A stretch of DNA of 13,420 nucleotides, from positions 1 to 13,420 of the forward strand of contig JBPCIX010000031.1 of the NCBI GenBank assembly GCA_051005875.1. Direction: 5' to 3'. The notes below the pieces were generated by a model. That model was not told the DNA's origin. It saw only the letters and a list, made by a program, of their open reading frames with translations, and ran no database searches. The stretch comes from JBPCIX01 sp051005875 (GTDB lineage Bacteria > Actinomycetota > CADDZG01 > JAHWKV01). The translations under genes and the position numbers were made by a program. The stretch's first letter is position 1. Every line of letters begins with the position of its first letter. This document shows, piece by piece, positions 1 through 7,586 of this stretch.

Positions 1-36
1 CTTGAGAAGCTCAAGAAGATCCTGGAAGAATCCTAA
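1..36 (+). CDS. C-terminal end of an unidentified protein (partial)
   Basis: Frame 1 reads LEKLKKILEES and then a TAA stop. The charged, leucine-spaced peptide looks like the end of a helix or coiled coil. Only 11 residues are inside the window, so neither the family nor the function can be named, and the reading frame itself is inferred only from the protein-like composition and the lack of any competing gene here. Confidence 0.4.
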   Translation, partial: LEKLKKILEES

Positions 37-466
37 AGCGAGGGAGCCCTAATTTGCCCGCCATTTGAGGAGGGCCCTTCACTCGTGCTCACTGCGACCA
101 TTTCCAGAGACTCCTGCGGGATGACTACAGTAGAGGCCCAAAATCCTTCCGATACACTGAAGTCAGGTGTACAAAAAGGGGTTTTCTTCCATCTTTTGTA
201 CAACCCCCGCCGGGGTGCCGGGGTGGGGCCGGTAGAAATGCTTGAAACCGTTGGTAGGCCGGTTGTGGTTTGGCCGCCGAGAACGCCAAACGCGGTTTGG
301 CGAACGCCTCGTTGCTCATAGGAATTCTTGACCGCTACGGAAAGGGGCCGTGGGCCTTATTCTGCCTTAGGGGGCCGACTCCCGGTCAGCTACATCTCGC
401 TCTATCGGCTCGTAGGGGATAATGTGACCAACAAATGCTTTTCTAACCAGCGGCAAGGAGGAACGT
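37..466. other. Non-coding stretch between the first two genes
   Basis: I see no convincing gene in these 430 bases. The short open frames lack ribosome-binding sites and overlap the repeat. The stretch contains an inverted repeat TGTACAAAA/TTTTGTACA (168-176 and 194-202) and repeat copy 1 (179-315). A TTGACC at 328-333 and a GATAAT near 417-422 are promoter-like but are not paired with each other, so no promoter is called for the 467 gene. Confidence 0.5.
179..315. repeat. Imperfect dispersed repeat, copy 1
   Basis: This segment matches 10677-10805 in direct orientation, at roughly 80-85% identity by eye. Highly conserved blocks begin GGGTTTTCTTCC, GGGGTGGGGCCGGTAGAAAT and GCCGCCGAGAACGCC. 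Copy 1 carries an 8-bp duplication of GCCGGGGT that copy 2 lacks. A hairpin with 8-bp arms lies at 284-302 (CGCCAAAC, loop GCG, GTTTGGCG), and a second with ACCCC/GGGGT arms lies near 203-216. Similarity stops abruptly on both sides. It could be an intergenic repeat family, a miniature element, a structured RNA or an island-border sequence; the sequence alone does not decide. Confidence 0.75.
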
Positions 467-661
467 TTGAGCGGCAAATCTGGAAGTAAGGAAGGCTCTG
501 CCTCGGAGCGGCAGCAAATCCAACGGGAACTTCTTGAAGAAGCTAGCAAGATTCCGGGCGTTGCAGAGGCAATGGCCGCGTACGCATCGCTTGAACAGTA
601 CGCTCTGCAGGTGGGTCATGCGACATCCACCCTTCGTTATGCTACTGGAGCGAATCGCTAG
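467..661 (+). CDS. Small hypothetical protein coupled to the SDH-type protease
   Basis: This 64-aa protein starts at TTG 467, chosen because a strong AAGGAGG (455-461) sits 5 nt upstream. Residues 10-45 are predicted helical and charged, with a central segment KIPGVAEAMAAYASLEQY; there is no signal peptide or membrane segment. I do not recognise a named family. The stop codon is 2 nt before the ATG of the serine protease gene, which has no ribosome-binding site of its own, so the two are almost certainly translated together. An adaptor, substrate or regulator of the protease would be a reasonable inference, but nothing in the sequence proves it. Confidence 0.7.
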   Translation: MSGKSGSKEGSASERQQIQRELLEEASKIPGVAEAMAAYASLEQYALQVGHATSTLRYATGANR

Positions 662-663
662 TC

Positions 664-1650
664 ATGCCTAGCTGGGGAGAGATCCTCGGCGAATTGAAGC
701 AGTCATTTTCCAGCCCCGGTGGTCCGCCCGATTACGATGGAATTCGCCGAAAATATCTGATCGCGCTCCACGCGAATACAGGGCGAAATACAATCCTTTA
801 CGCGACCGACTGGTTCAACAAGCCGGGCCCAGGTTCCTCGATCACCTTAGAGGACATGCAGGGCATGATGGAAGTGTGTCGGGGTCTTCGGGGACCGGCT
901 CTGGACCTCATCCTTCATAGCCCCGGCGGTAGTGCTGAGGCGACGGCGAGCATAGTTCGTTATCTTCGAAGGAAGTTCTCTGACATCCGTGTCTTCGTCC
1001 CCCTGGCAGCAATGTCGGCCGCGACCATGTGGGCGCTTTCGGCAAACGAGATCTATATGGGCAAACATTCCCAGCTCGGGCCCGTAGATCCTCAGCTCAT
1101 AACCGCCCAAGGCCAAGCACCGGCGAGAGCGATAATTGAGCAATTTGAGAAGGCTAAAGAGGAAATTTCAGAAAATCCAGCGCTCTTGGGGGCATGGGTA
1201 CCAATTCTCCAGCAGTACGGCCCGGCGCTCATCATTCAGTGCGAGAAAGCTGAGGAGTTGGCTCGGAAACTAGTTGGGGAATGGCTGGAGAAGTACATGT
1301 TTGGCGCTGAGAGTAACGGTGCGGCCAAGGCGAAGAAGGTGGCCGATTGGTTCGCCGATTACGCCACACACCCATCTCACGCGCTGGGTATAAGCCGGGA
1401 TGAAGCGAAGAAGATTGGTGCGAACATTCAGGATCTTGAAAAAGATCAGGAGCTACAAGACCTTGTGCTAAGCGTTCACCACGCGACAATGCACACCTTT
1501 GCGGGAACGGGGGCAGTTAAGGTGGTTGAGAACCAGTCTGGCAGGGCGTTTGTCAAAACGGCCCAAGTCTTTCAGTTCCAAGTGCCGGGGATGCAGTCCT
1601 TGGGCCCTTCTCTTGTACCTGGTGCGCCAGGATTGCCTTTCACGGCTTAA
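664..1650 (+). CDS. SDH_sah / SppA-ClpP-fold serine protease
   Basis: The 328-aa protein has the crotonase/ClpP-like fold pattern of the family Pfam calls serine dehydrogenase proteinase. Residues 82-93 (LILHSPGGSAEA) form the oxyanion-type loop. S118 in AAMSAATMWA is the expected nucleophile, and the segment LGPVDPQ (138-144) follows as in SppA-like proteins. The C-terminal part has HPSHALGISRDEAKKIG (236-252), a typical conserved block of this family. There is no signal peptide and no clear membrane helix, so it is probably cytosolic. Translation appears coupled to the 64-aa gene upstream (2-nt gap, no Shine-Dalgarno). Substrate and physiological role are unknown; similar proteases occur in accessory regions, but a defence role here is only inference. 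Confidence 0.88.
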   Translation: MPSWGEILGELKQSFSSPGGPPDYDGIRRKYLIALHANTGRNTILYATDWFNKPGPGSSITLEDMQGMMEVCRGLRGPALDLILHSPGGSAEATASIVRYLRRKFSDIRVFVPLAAMSAATMWALSANEIYMGKHSQLGPVDPQLITAQGQAPARAIIEQFEKAKEEISENPALLGAWVPILQQYGPALIIQCEKAEELARKLVGEWLEKYMFGAESNGAAKAKKVADWFADYATHPSHALGISRDEAKKIGANIQDLEKDQELQDLVLSVHHATMHTFAGTGAVKVVENQSGRAFVKTAQVFQFQVPGMQSLGPSLVPGAPGLPFTA

Positions 1651-1843
1651 AAGATCTCACGCCTTGGCCAATCAGGTTGACCCCGGCCAATTGGATACCT
1701 TCCGCTCGTAGCATTTGTTCTCGGCGTCTTTCGGCTCGCCGGATCAGCCTCCTTAGATTCAAGATTCAGAAGCGGAAACCGTGTAGTGTGGAAGAATCGC
1801 AACTCAGAATCGTTCAGGTGAAAATCGGAGTAGCTGGTTTCCG

Positions 1844-2212
1844 ATGTTGTACTACTACTTGGCAACCATTCTGGGATTGACACTCCTGCTGGTCGGCAGC
1901 ATTTCGGCAGCCCAGGGCTTGGTGCACAGGGCCATTCCAGAATCTTCTCCGGATTATTATGTCGAGACCACAAAATCGGGGGAGAATGGCAAGGATGTCT
2001 CCCTTTCACCAAGTGAACTGGCCAAGGCAAAAGCCCAAGCGCGCCAGGAAGCTCGCCAAACAGGCGCTGGCGAAGCGCTCGACGGACTGATAGAAGCGAT
2101 CGTGGGCGCTCCAGTTTTCCTTTGGCACTTGACGCAAGTCCGAAAGCGTGAGCGTGAAAGAATTTCGGTGCTCTCCGAAACAAATCCGAGGGACTTAACT
2201 GCTTCGGGTTAG
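1844..2212 (+). CDS. Small single-span membrane protein, unknown function
   Basis: The 122-aa product begins with a hydrophobic helix (about residues 2-24, LYYYLATILGLTLLLVGS) after almost no N-terminal tail, so it is anchored or signal-anchored in the membrane. The middle (about 45-75) is hydrophilic and Ala/Lys/Gln rich. A C-terminal block IVGAPVFLWHLTQVRKRERE resembles the end motif of DUF5671-like membrane proteins (hydrophobic, then a Trp-His and a basic stretch). The start is ATG 1844 with a distant GGAG (1827-1830, 13 nt away), a weak ribosome-binding site. The 193-nt gap before it holds an inverted repeat TTGGCC/GGCCAA (1664-1669 and 1685-1690) with no T-run. Function unknown. Confidence 0.6.
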   Translation: MLYYYLATILGLTLLLVGSISAAQGLVHRAIPESSPDYYVETTKSGENGKDVSLSPSELAKAKAQARQEARQTGAGEALDGLIEAIVGAPVFLWHLTQVRKRERERISVLSETNPRDLTASG

Positions 2213-2514
2213 GCGCGACTCACCGTTTGTACACCCTTTGGACCAGGACAATTGCTTCGAACCAAAACTCGACGGCTAGCTGTGGTTCCGTTTCTCCGCG
2301 GATTGGGTACCAAGGCCATCACCCTGATACGCAAAGAAAATTGAGTTCTAGGTCAAGGGCATCGGTGGATTGGCCTCTCCGAATACAACGCGCCATGGCC
2401 AAGCGTTGGCGCGTTTTAGTGCGATTCTCTTCGCGAGGCGCTGTTTACCAAACACCGTGAGCAGAACCTTCGCCGGGCAACTGGGAGCCAGAGCGAGCAT
2501 TAGCATTGGGACAA
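2213..2514. other. Intergenic gap without a recognisable gene
   Basis: About 300 bases between the two small membrane-protein genes. An open frame at 2227-2460 has no ribosome-binding site and an unprotein-like composition, so I leave it out. The only structure I see is the terminator-like hairpin at 2387-2417. Confidence 0.5.
2387..2417 (+). terminator. Terminator-like hairpin
   Basis: AACGCGCC (2387-2394) pairs perfectly with GGCGCGTT (2408-2415) around a 13-nt loop. The stem runs into TTTT (2414-2417). It lies downstream of the 1844-2212 gene, where an intrinsic terminator would be expected. The T-run is short and an alternative CAACGC/GCGTTG pairing overlaps, so the call is moderate. Confidence 0.4.
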
Positions 2515-2736
2515 ATGAACAAATCCGGACCTGAAGATGAAGACTCATGGCGAGCGGTTTTTCGAAGCGATCCTTTTGGGACGGTCCACGGAATCCTCGG
2601 AGCGCTAGGGCTCACCATCGCGATCATCATAGGAATTATTTGGGGCATTTTAGCTGGAGGCCCAGCTACTTGGATCGCGCTTGGCGCCTCGGTTCTGTTC
2701 GCCATTCTGGCCTCCCGGCTGGTAACGAAGAGGTAA
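2515..2736 (+). CDS. Small two-helix membrane protein
   Basis: The 73-aa product has a charged N-terminus (about residues 1-20, with PEDED) and two hydrophobic helices at about 24-46 and 50-68, ending in a basic tail (SRLVTKR), the arrangement of a small integral membrane protein. I chose ATG 2515 over the in-frame TTG 2506. GGGA lies just before the ATG, although the 3-nt spacing is short, and neither start has a strong ribosome-binding site. No family is recognised. It follows the hairpin at 2387-2417 and precedes the regulator promoter, so it probably forms its own unit. Confidence 0.5.
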   Translation: MNKSGPEDEDSWRAVFRSDPFGTVHGILGALGLTIAIIIGIIWGILAGGPATWIALGASVLFAILASRLVTKR

Positions 2737-2808
2737 CTGTCCGCTGAAGGCAACGCCTGGCTAATCCTTGTTCTCACGGCGGTGCGGTTAGTTGTCTTCG
2801 TAGGGGGA

Positions 2809-2846
2809 TTGCATTATAGGGTAAATATAGGGTATCCTATGTTGTC
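2809..2846 (+). promoter_or_regulatory. Promoter with overlapping operator for the regulator-GHKL operon
   Basis: TTGCAT (2809-2814) and TATCCT (2833-2838) are separated by 18 nt and make a plausible -35/-10 pair. Transcription would begin about 1-3 nt before the GTG at 2847, which has no Shine-Dalgarno. TATAGGGTA occurs twice (2815-2823 and 2826-2834), exactly 11 bp apart. The second copy merges into the inverted repeat ATAGG-gtat-CCTAT (2827-2840), which covers the -10 box. This is the geometry of an operator for a dimeric or cooperatively bound repressor, and the first gene has a ribbon-helix-helix-like N-terminus, so autoregulation is likely by inference. Confidence 0.6.
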
Positions 2847-3851
2847 GTGAACCACTTCGAGCAGCCCTATCTTGTTCGCCTACCCCCCCAACTTGGTCGA
2901 CGGACGTTTGACCTCTTGAATGATCCTGTCTCACCGTACCGAGACTTCAGTGAACTCGTCGCCATCGCCTTGGAGAACTTGCTTACCCTAGGCCAAGCCC
3001 CGGTGGATTCGAGGAGTCAAGATGCCACGGAAGCGACCAGTCAGGACCTCCTCATTGAGGGCGAGTTCTTGACGCTTCCAAAGGACGTGACTGTGGAAAC
3101 CGCTTCTCCACAGAGTTCAGGTAAGTCGTTGTTCGTTCTTACGAACCGACTAAATCCGATCCCGGTTGCTGCTCGGATTCTTCTAAACATGACTTTACGG
3201 AATGGGAGTTGTCCGGGGGTTGATGATTTCGTCAAAACAGCAGGTATGTACGCTCGGGATCTGGGACTGAGGCTGCGCAACGAAGATGAATCTCATGGAA
3301 GAAAGGGTCCAGAGAGAAGATCAGTCGCCTGGCCGGTAGGTGAGGACGCGTCAAAGAGTCTTGATAGATTCAAGGGCTCCTTCCTACTCGGTGACCCAGG
3401 CCGGGGCGACGATCCAGGTGCTTTGGTCGAACTGGGAGTGGCGACTCTCAAGGGCGGTCTGGTTTTCCTGACCGAGTTGGGCTTGCAGCTCGCTTTGGCG
3501 CCAAGCAGCCTGCTTGGTGAGGCCTCCGGATCGACCTGCTCCAAGGAGCAGCAAGGCCTTCTCCTAGTGGCCGTGTCTCGGATGCCGGCCGAAATGGAGG
3601 AAATAGGCCATTTTCTAAATGCCCTCAACAACTCCAATGGCAGTCAAGCAGGCATCGATCGGCGGCTGGGTCTTTCGCACAAGAATTGGACACAGAACTT
3701 TGTTATCGCCCATCGAGCGGCGATGTTGGGACGACTGAGGGATCTTGGACTTATTGAAACATCCGGTAGAGGCATAAAGGCCGTTTTGACGATGACACAG
3801 GAAGGCGCAAAGTTCATGGAAAAGGAAACGGATGGAGGAGTGATAGCGTGA
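2847..3851 (+). CDS. DNA-binding regulator (RHH-like N-terminus, winged-helix C-terminus) paired with the GHKL ATPase
   Basis: The 334-aa protein starts at GTG 2847. No ribosome-binding site is visible and the promoter ends immediately upstream, so the message is probably leaderless. Residues 8-46 (beta-strand-like YLVRLPPQL, then helices ending SELVAIALENLL) resemble a ribbon-helix-helix domain. Residues 50-180 are poorly conserved-looking. Residues 190-220 (LVELGVATLKGGLVFLTELG) read like the wing of a winged helix, and 233-325 form a second helical region ending GLIETSGRGIKAVLTMTQEG, typical of a winged HTH. Its stop overlaps the GHKL gene start by 4 bp (GTGA), so the two are translationally coupled. 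Likely role: autorepressor of the operon and/or DNA-recognition partner of the ATPase. The family is not recognised by name. Confidence 0.75.
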   Translation: MNHFEQPYLVRLPPQLGRRTFDLLNDPVSPYRDFSELVAIALENLLTLGQAPVDSRSQDATEATSQDLLIEGEFLTLPKDVTVETASPQSSGKSLFVLTNRLNPIPVAARILLNMTLRNGSCPGVDDFVKTAGMYARDLGLRLRNEDESHGRKGPERRSVAWPVGEDASKSLDRFKGSFLLGDPGRGDDPGALVELGVATLKGGLVFLTELGLQLALAPSSLLGEASGSTCSKEQQGLLLVAVSRMPAEMEEIGHFLNALNNSNGSQAGIDRRLGLSHKNWTQNFVIAHRAAMLGRLRDLGLIETSGRGIKAVLTMTQEGAKFMEKETDGGVIA

Positions 3852-6163
3852 TTGCGATCAATGGAAGTCTATCGAGCCAAGTGTTCGAGATAAGGACGGA
3901 CGGCGAGTGTGAAGGTTGGCTGCGGAATGTGGATAAGCAAATCGGAGGCATTTCGTGGAAGCCGCTCGGAGGGATGGAGAACAATGTCCATTCCGTGGAA
4001 GTTGCATCAGATCCTGCGGGTGCCATCGTCGAACGTGTCACGAACGCAATCGACGCAGTTATTGACCTTGAGGCTGTTAAACGAGGAGAGATGCCTGCTA
4101 GCCCACATCTCGCTGCGCACAAGTTCTTTGGGGTTCCAACCGGTGGCATAAGCGAAATGGCTCTGCGCGATCGTCAGAAACTGGCAGACCTCATCCGGGT
4201 TACAAATCAAGAATCAGGGAACCAGGAACGGCCGACGATCGAGATTCAAGATGGGGGTTCGGGGCAGCATCCGACTGAATTTGACAAGACCCTGTTGTCC
4301 ATAATGGCCTCGAACAAGAAGTCAAAACGCCACCAGATGGGCGTCTATAACGCAGGAGGCGCGGCCGCGTACGCCTTTTGTAGCTACACCATTATCGTCT
4401 CCCGGCGAGCGCCGGATTTGCTGAACGGAATGCCCGACGAAGTTGGAGTAACAGTTGTTAGGTACAACGAATTGGATCCGGAAAAATTTAAGTCGGGTAC
4501 GTATGAATATTGCGTGGACAGCAAGGGCGATATTCTTAGAATGACACTTGAAGGCAATGCTCTTCCAAATCTCCCGTTTGGAACGTACGTGAAACATATT
4601 TCCTATGAACTTTCTTCTTATTCAAGGTCGGCTCACGAACCGAAAAATAGTCTTCACCACCTTTTTAATGCAGCCCTTCCTGATCCGGCAGTTCCTTTCT
4701 GGGTAGAGGAGCGGCGGGTCGACCGATTCCCCAGCCTCAAGGGGGCTGGCGAGCGGCGCGGAATTTACGGACTTATCGCGCGGCTCATGGGTGCTGGCAC
4801 TGCTGATTATCGCGATGATAGAGGACCGATTTACTTGGGGCCCGAGAACGGAAGTGTCATGCTTCGCTACCACATACTCAATCCGGAGCAAGACCCAGGT
4901 GCCTTTGTCACCCCCAATCAAGGACTCTCTTTTATCCTGAATGGACAGCGGCAGGGAACCAAAGATCGCTATTGGATTAAGCGATCGACCCAGCTGAACT
5001 ACATTTGGAATCGCCTCTTAGTCTTTGTGGACTGCAACGGCTTAACTAGCACCGCGAAGCGGCAAGTCTTCGCCTCTACTCGGGAGTCAAGTAAGGAAAG
5101 TCCCCTATCCCGAAAGATTCTTGATCGCGTGCTGGAGGAACTGCTGCAAGACGAGGAACTGACCGCCCGAGATGAGGAAGCCAGAGAAAGAAGCCTTGCT
5201 GCCGCCACGAAGGAAACGTCTGAGAAGGTGAAAAAACAGCTTGCCCATAAGATTGCCGGATTTGTCAAAGGAACTAGTGCGGGCAGTAAAGGCGGAGCCA
5301 GACAGAAGACAACAAAGCCGGTTCCTCGCCGGCCGAGCGTTCCCCGGAAGCCGCGAGACACCGATGATTCAATGATGCTGGATATTCCAGACACGCTGGA
5401 GATTCGAAGTGATGATCCGGTGAGAATCTATCCAGGGAAGAGCGCTCCCTTAGTGATTTTCATCAATGCCAAGAATGGATTTTTGCCAGCACATTCAAAC
5501 GCTCTTTCGGTGGTCCTGGGTGGTGAATTAAAAGACAAGGTGAGGCTGGCCTCGAAGGGTCGTTTGGTTGGTGGGATCGCAAGACTCACGCTGGAAGCCG
5601 ACGCAGATGCCCCCCTGGGATTCTCTGCCCTGACGGTGACGCTAGTAGAGCCATCGCTTGGTATCGTTCTGACCGCTGGCGGCAAAGCGGAAGTCGCAGA
5701 GCCTCCGCGTAATCAGGAGTCAAAAAAGGCAGGTGGTGGGCCAGACATCGACATCCATTGGATCGGAAGAGCTGGCTGGGACGAGCAGACTCCGGCGTGG
5801 AACGAGACAACAGCTGGCACAGCGGATGTTTATCGAGATGCAGTCGATGGGCAAGAGCATGTAATCGTTAAGGCAGAATTCCGATTGAACGAATCGTTCG
5901 AACCATACGAGCAAGTGACTGGAGCCAAGAGATTTTCCGCTGAAAAGATGAAGATATTTTCTGACATGTTTGCCTATCCGGTCTGTTGGGGGCTCTTTGA
6001 GCAAACCGTGTCCGAATGGGAGCGAGAGCGTGAGGCGGATGAAAATGGGAATCCAATCGAAATCGACGACGACTATGTCCGCGGAGAGCGAAGTAGGTTA
6101 GCCCGAGCCGTCCTGATGGCATTGGCCCCTGAACTCGCGGCGACGGTCGAGGGAGGAGAGTAG
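3848..6163 (+). CDS. GHKL (MutL/MORC/Hsp90-like) ATPase
   Basis: This 771-aa protein starts at GTG 3848, with GGAGGAG about 7 nt upstream, inside the end of the regulator gene. The N-terminal ATPase shows the N-box (E62, N66, D69 in VERVTNAIDA), the G1 box (IQDGGSGQH; D135, G137, G139) and a glycine-rich ATP-lid region (HQMGVYNAGGAAAYAF, 162-177). Residues 200-410 would be the S5-like transducer. Residues 425-505 are a charged, Lys/Arg-rich linker; 510-615 look like a beta-sandwich; and 632-771 form an acidic C-terminal domain with no clear nuclease motif. The family binds ATP and acts as a nucleotide-driven clamp. Prokaryotic MORC-like GHKL ATPases are known next to DNA methyltransferases in restriction-modification loci, and a C5 methyltransferase lies convergent here. 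A defence role is therefore a good inference, but unproven. Confidence 0.87.
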   Translation: MIAINGSLSSQVFEIRTDGECEGWLRNVDKQIGGISWKPLGGMENNVHSVEVASDPAGAIVERVTNAIDAVIDLEAVKRGEMPASPHLAAHKFFGVPTGGISEMALRDRQKLADLIRVTNQESGNQERPTIEIQDGGSGQHPTEFDKTLLSIMASNKKSKRHQMGVYNAGGAAAYAFCSYTIIVSRRAPDLLNGMPDEVGVTVVRYNELDPEKFKSGTYEYCVDSKGDILRMTLEGNALPNLPFGTYVKHISYELSSYSRSAHEPKNSLHHLFNAALPDPAVPFWVEERRVDRFPSLKGAGERRGIYGLIARLMGAGTADYRDDRGPIYLGPENGSVMLRYHILNPEQDPGAFVTPNQGLSFILNGQRQGTKDRYWIKRSTQLNYIWNRLLVFVDCNGLTSTAKRQVFASTRESSKESPLSRKILDRVLEELLQDEELTARDEEARERSLAAATKETSEKVKKQLAHKIAGFVKGTSAGSKGGARQKTTKPVPRRPSVPRKPRDTDDSMMLDIPDTLEIRSDDPVRIYPGKSAPLVIFINAKNGFLPAHSNALSVVLGGELKDKVRLASKGRLVGGIARLTLEADADAPLGFSALTVTLVEPSLGIVLTAGGKAEVAEPPRNQESKKAGGGPDIDIHWIGRAGWDEQTPAWNETTAGTADVYRDAVDGQEHVIVKAEFRLNESFEPYEQVTGAKRFSAEKMKIFSDMFAYPVCWGLFEQTVSEWEREREADENGNPIEIDDDYVRGERSRLARAVLMALAPELAATVEGGE

Positions 6164-6194
6164 AGTCTGGCGTCAATGGTTCGACAATTCCAGC

Positions 6195-6209
6195 ATCCGA
6201 ATGTCGGAT
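6195..6209 (+). terminator. Small hairpin after the GHKL gene
   Basis: ATCCGA (6195-6200) and TCGGAT (6204-6209) form a perfect 6-bp stem with loop ATG, followed by the weak T-tract TATTT. It lies 32 nt past the GHKL stop, between convergent genes, where a terminator would be expected. The 3-nt loop and poor T-run keep the call weak. Confidence 0.3.
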
Positions 6210-6272
6210 TATTTAGATGGCATGGATCAGGCCTATTGTCGACAACGTAAGCAAGAACTTTTCGACTCGTAA
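6201..6272 (+). CDS. Possible tiny ORF or coding remnant behind the GHKL gene
   Basis: ATG 6201 opens a 23-aa frame ending TAA 6272, and the same frame is open back to 6117 without a usable ATG/GTG/TTG start before 6201. The peptide (beginning MSDYLDGMDQAYCRQ) has protein-like composition, but there is no ribosome-binding site. The GGGAGGAG before the GHKL stop is spaced for a start near 6165, where the codon is GTC. It may be a chance frame, a frameshifted tail of the ATPase, or the remnant of a lost partner gene. Not recognised. Confidence 0.2.
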   Translation: MSDYLDGMDQAYCRQRKQELFDS

Positions 6273-6413
6273 ATCGGAGCGGAATCCATCAACGCCCTGG
6301 TGACGAAAGATTTCCCGAGCAGCCTTTGGCTGGAACAGTCCAACTCAAGGCAAACGTGAGAACTTCCGCTGAGTTATTGCGATATTGCAGGCGGTCTCTG
6401 TCCGTCCGCTGCT

Positions 6414-7577
6414 CTACCACCTAGGCCCTCTCAGCCGAACGAAGTCTTCGTCAAGAGGATAATGATCGGCGAGTTGGTAGCGAAGTTTGCGACCGCGCCT
6501 AATCCCCTGTCCCATGATGTCGCGCAATAGCGACGCAACGATTTTGGACGCTAGCAAGGGGGGCACGGCGTTGCCAATTTGGCGGCCCACTGTTCGTCGA
6601 TCGCCTTCAAATCTAAATGAGCGAGGAAATGTCTGCAACGCGGCCAGTTCTGGAATCCTCAATCTTCGATTGTTCCAATGAAGAGGGCCTGTCCAAGGGC
6701 CGGGCGACGCTTGAATAGTCCAAGAGGGTCGGTACGGGCTTAGCTTGAGAAGGAAACTCCAAAATTTCGTCTCCGTTACAAATGTCGGCCGTGGGTGTCC
6801 TGCCCACTCCGTGTGCCACTTGTAATTCCAGCCTGGAGGAACCTCCCTGAGGTGTTCCAGCCAGCGCCCCCCGGGCGTTTCACCGGCTTCCTCGATGTGC
6901 TCCTTGTCCAAACTAGCGATCCAGCGTCCAGCTGTTTCGGGAGGTAGTAATTTGGCTTTGTTTTGGTTCGCGTCACGCCACCAATGTGTTGGCTCAAGCC
7001 TCTTGGGCGGATTCTTTCCAAGGTAGCCCGTGACAAAAAGTCGCGCTCGGGTTTGAGGTACGCCGTACTGCACTGAATGGACAAGTTGTGTTCTTGTGGC
7101 GTACCCGACTGATTCAGCTCCTTCGATCAGCGTGTCTATGACGTTTCGATGTTTGGGATGCATCAGACTTGCGACATTTTCGAAGATGAAACCTGCCGGC
7201 CTGGTCCCTTTGAGAATTCGAATGTAATGGTGAAGCAGCCATGCTCTCGGATCCTCTAAGCCCAAGCGTTGGTCCAGCAACCAGTATCCGGATTTTGAGA
7301 AGGGTTGGCAGGGGGGGCCACCGATCAGAAGAGCCGCCTCCCCGCGCTGAAGTCCAGCTACCCTCATCAAGCTTGCGGCAGAAACCCTCTCGATCGGCGT
7401 CGGAATGACTCTCAGTTTCGGAAACATTCGATGATTTGCCAGCAAAGTGCGGACGCAGTCGGGATCGGGCTCGACCCCAGCTTTGACGTCGGCCCCGGCA
7501 TCCTGCGCGCCCAGGTCGAGGCCTCCAGCACCAGAAAACAGGCTGAGTACAGGCGGACCATCTGGAAGTGTAATCAC
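6414..7577 (-). CDS. DNA (cytosine-5)-methyltransferase
   Basis: The 387-aa protein transfers a methyl group from AdoMet to C5 of cytosine in DNA. All main family motifs are present and in order: motif I VLSLFSGAGGLDLG (10-23), motif IV GGPPCQPFS (86-94) with catalytic C90, motif VI FENV (132-135), motif VIII QTRAR (175-179), motif IX RRLRIPELAALQTFP (304-318) and motif X GRQIGNAVPP (331-340). The variable target-recognition region lies at about 200-300. Length is normal for a complete enzyme. The start is GTG 7577, and the -10 box TATAAT at 7592-7587 leaves only a few leader bases. It is convergent with the GHKL gene, 250 bp apart, and downstream of the small HTH gene on the same strand. The target sequence cannot be read from the protein, and no Vsr-type repair endonuclease or paired restriction enzyme is visible beside it. 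Confidence 0.95.
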   Translation of the reverse strand: MITLPDGPPVLSLFSGAGGLDLGAQDAGADVKAGVEPDPDCVRTLLANHRMFPKLRVIPTPIERVSAASLMRVAGLQRGEAALLIGGPPCQPFSKSGYWLLDQRLGLEDPRAWLLHHYIRILKGTRPAGFIFENVASLMHPKHRNVIDTLIEGAESVGYATRTQLVHSVQYGVPQTRARLFVTGYLGKNPPKRLEPTHWWRDANQNKAKLLPPETAGRWIASLDKEHIEEAGETPGGRWLEHLREVPPGWNYKWHTEWAGHPRPTFVTETKFWSFLLKLSPYRPSWTIQASPGPWTGPLHWNNRRLRIPELAALQTFPRSFRFEGDRRTVGRQIGNAVPPLLASKIVASLLRDIMGQGIRRGRKLRYQLADHYPLDEDFVRLRGPRW

Positions 7578-7586
7578 AATGATGTA

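Noticed and set aside
85..321. Open frames on both strands over repeat copy 1
   Set aside because: No ribosome-binding site, unprotein-like composition, and copy 2 does not preserve the frame (8-bp difference).
1647..2183. 178-aa minus-strand ORF
   Set aside because: Low-complexity, proline/serine-rich antisense of a plausible membrane-protein gene and the preceding gap; no start signal.
4999..5394. Serine-rich minus-strand ORF
   Set aside because: Poly-Ser is the antisense of the Glu-rich linker of the GHKL ATPase; a shadow frame.
6372..6425. Minus-strand tRNA-like text (GGTGGTAGAGCAGCGGAC resembles a D-arm)
   Set aside because: No T-arm, no 7-bp acceptor stem and no proper anticodon stem-loop follow; it overlaps the 3' end of the C5 methyltransferase gene.
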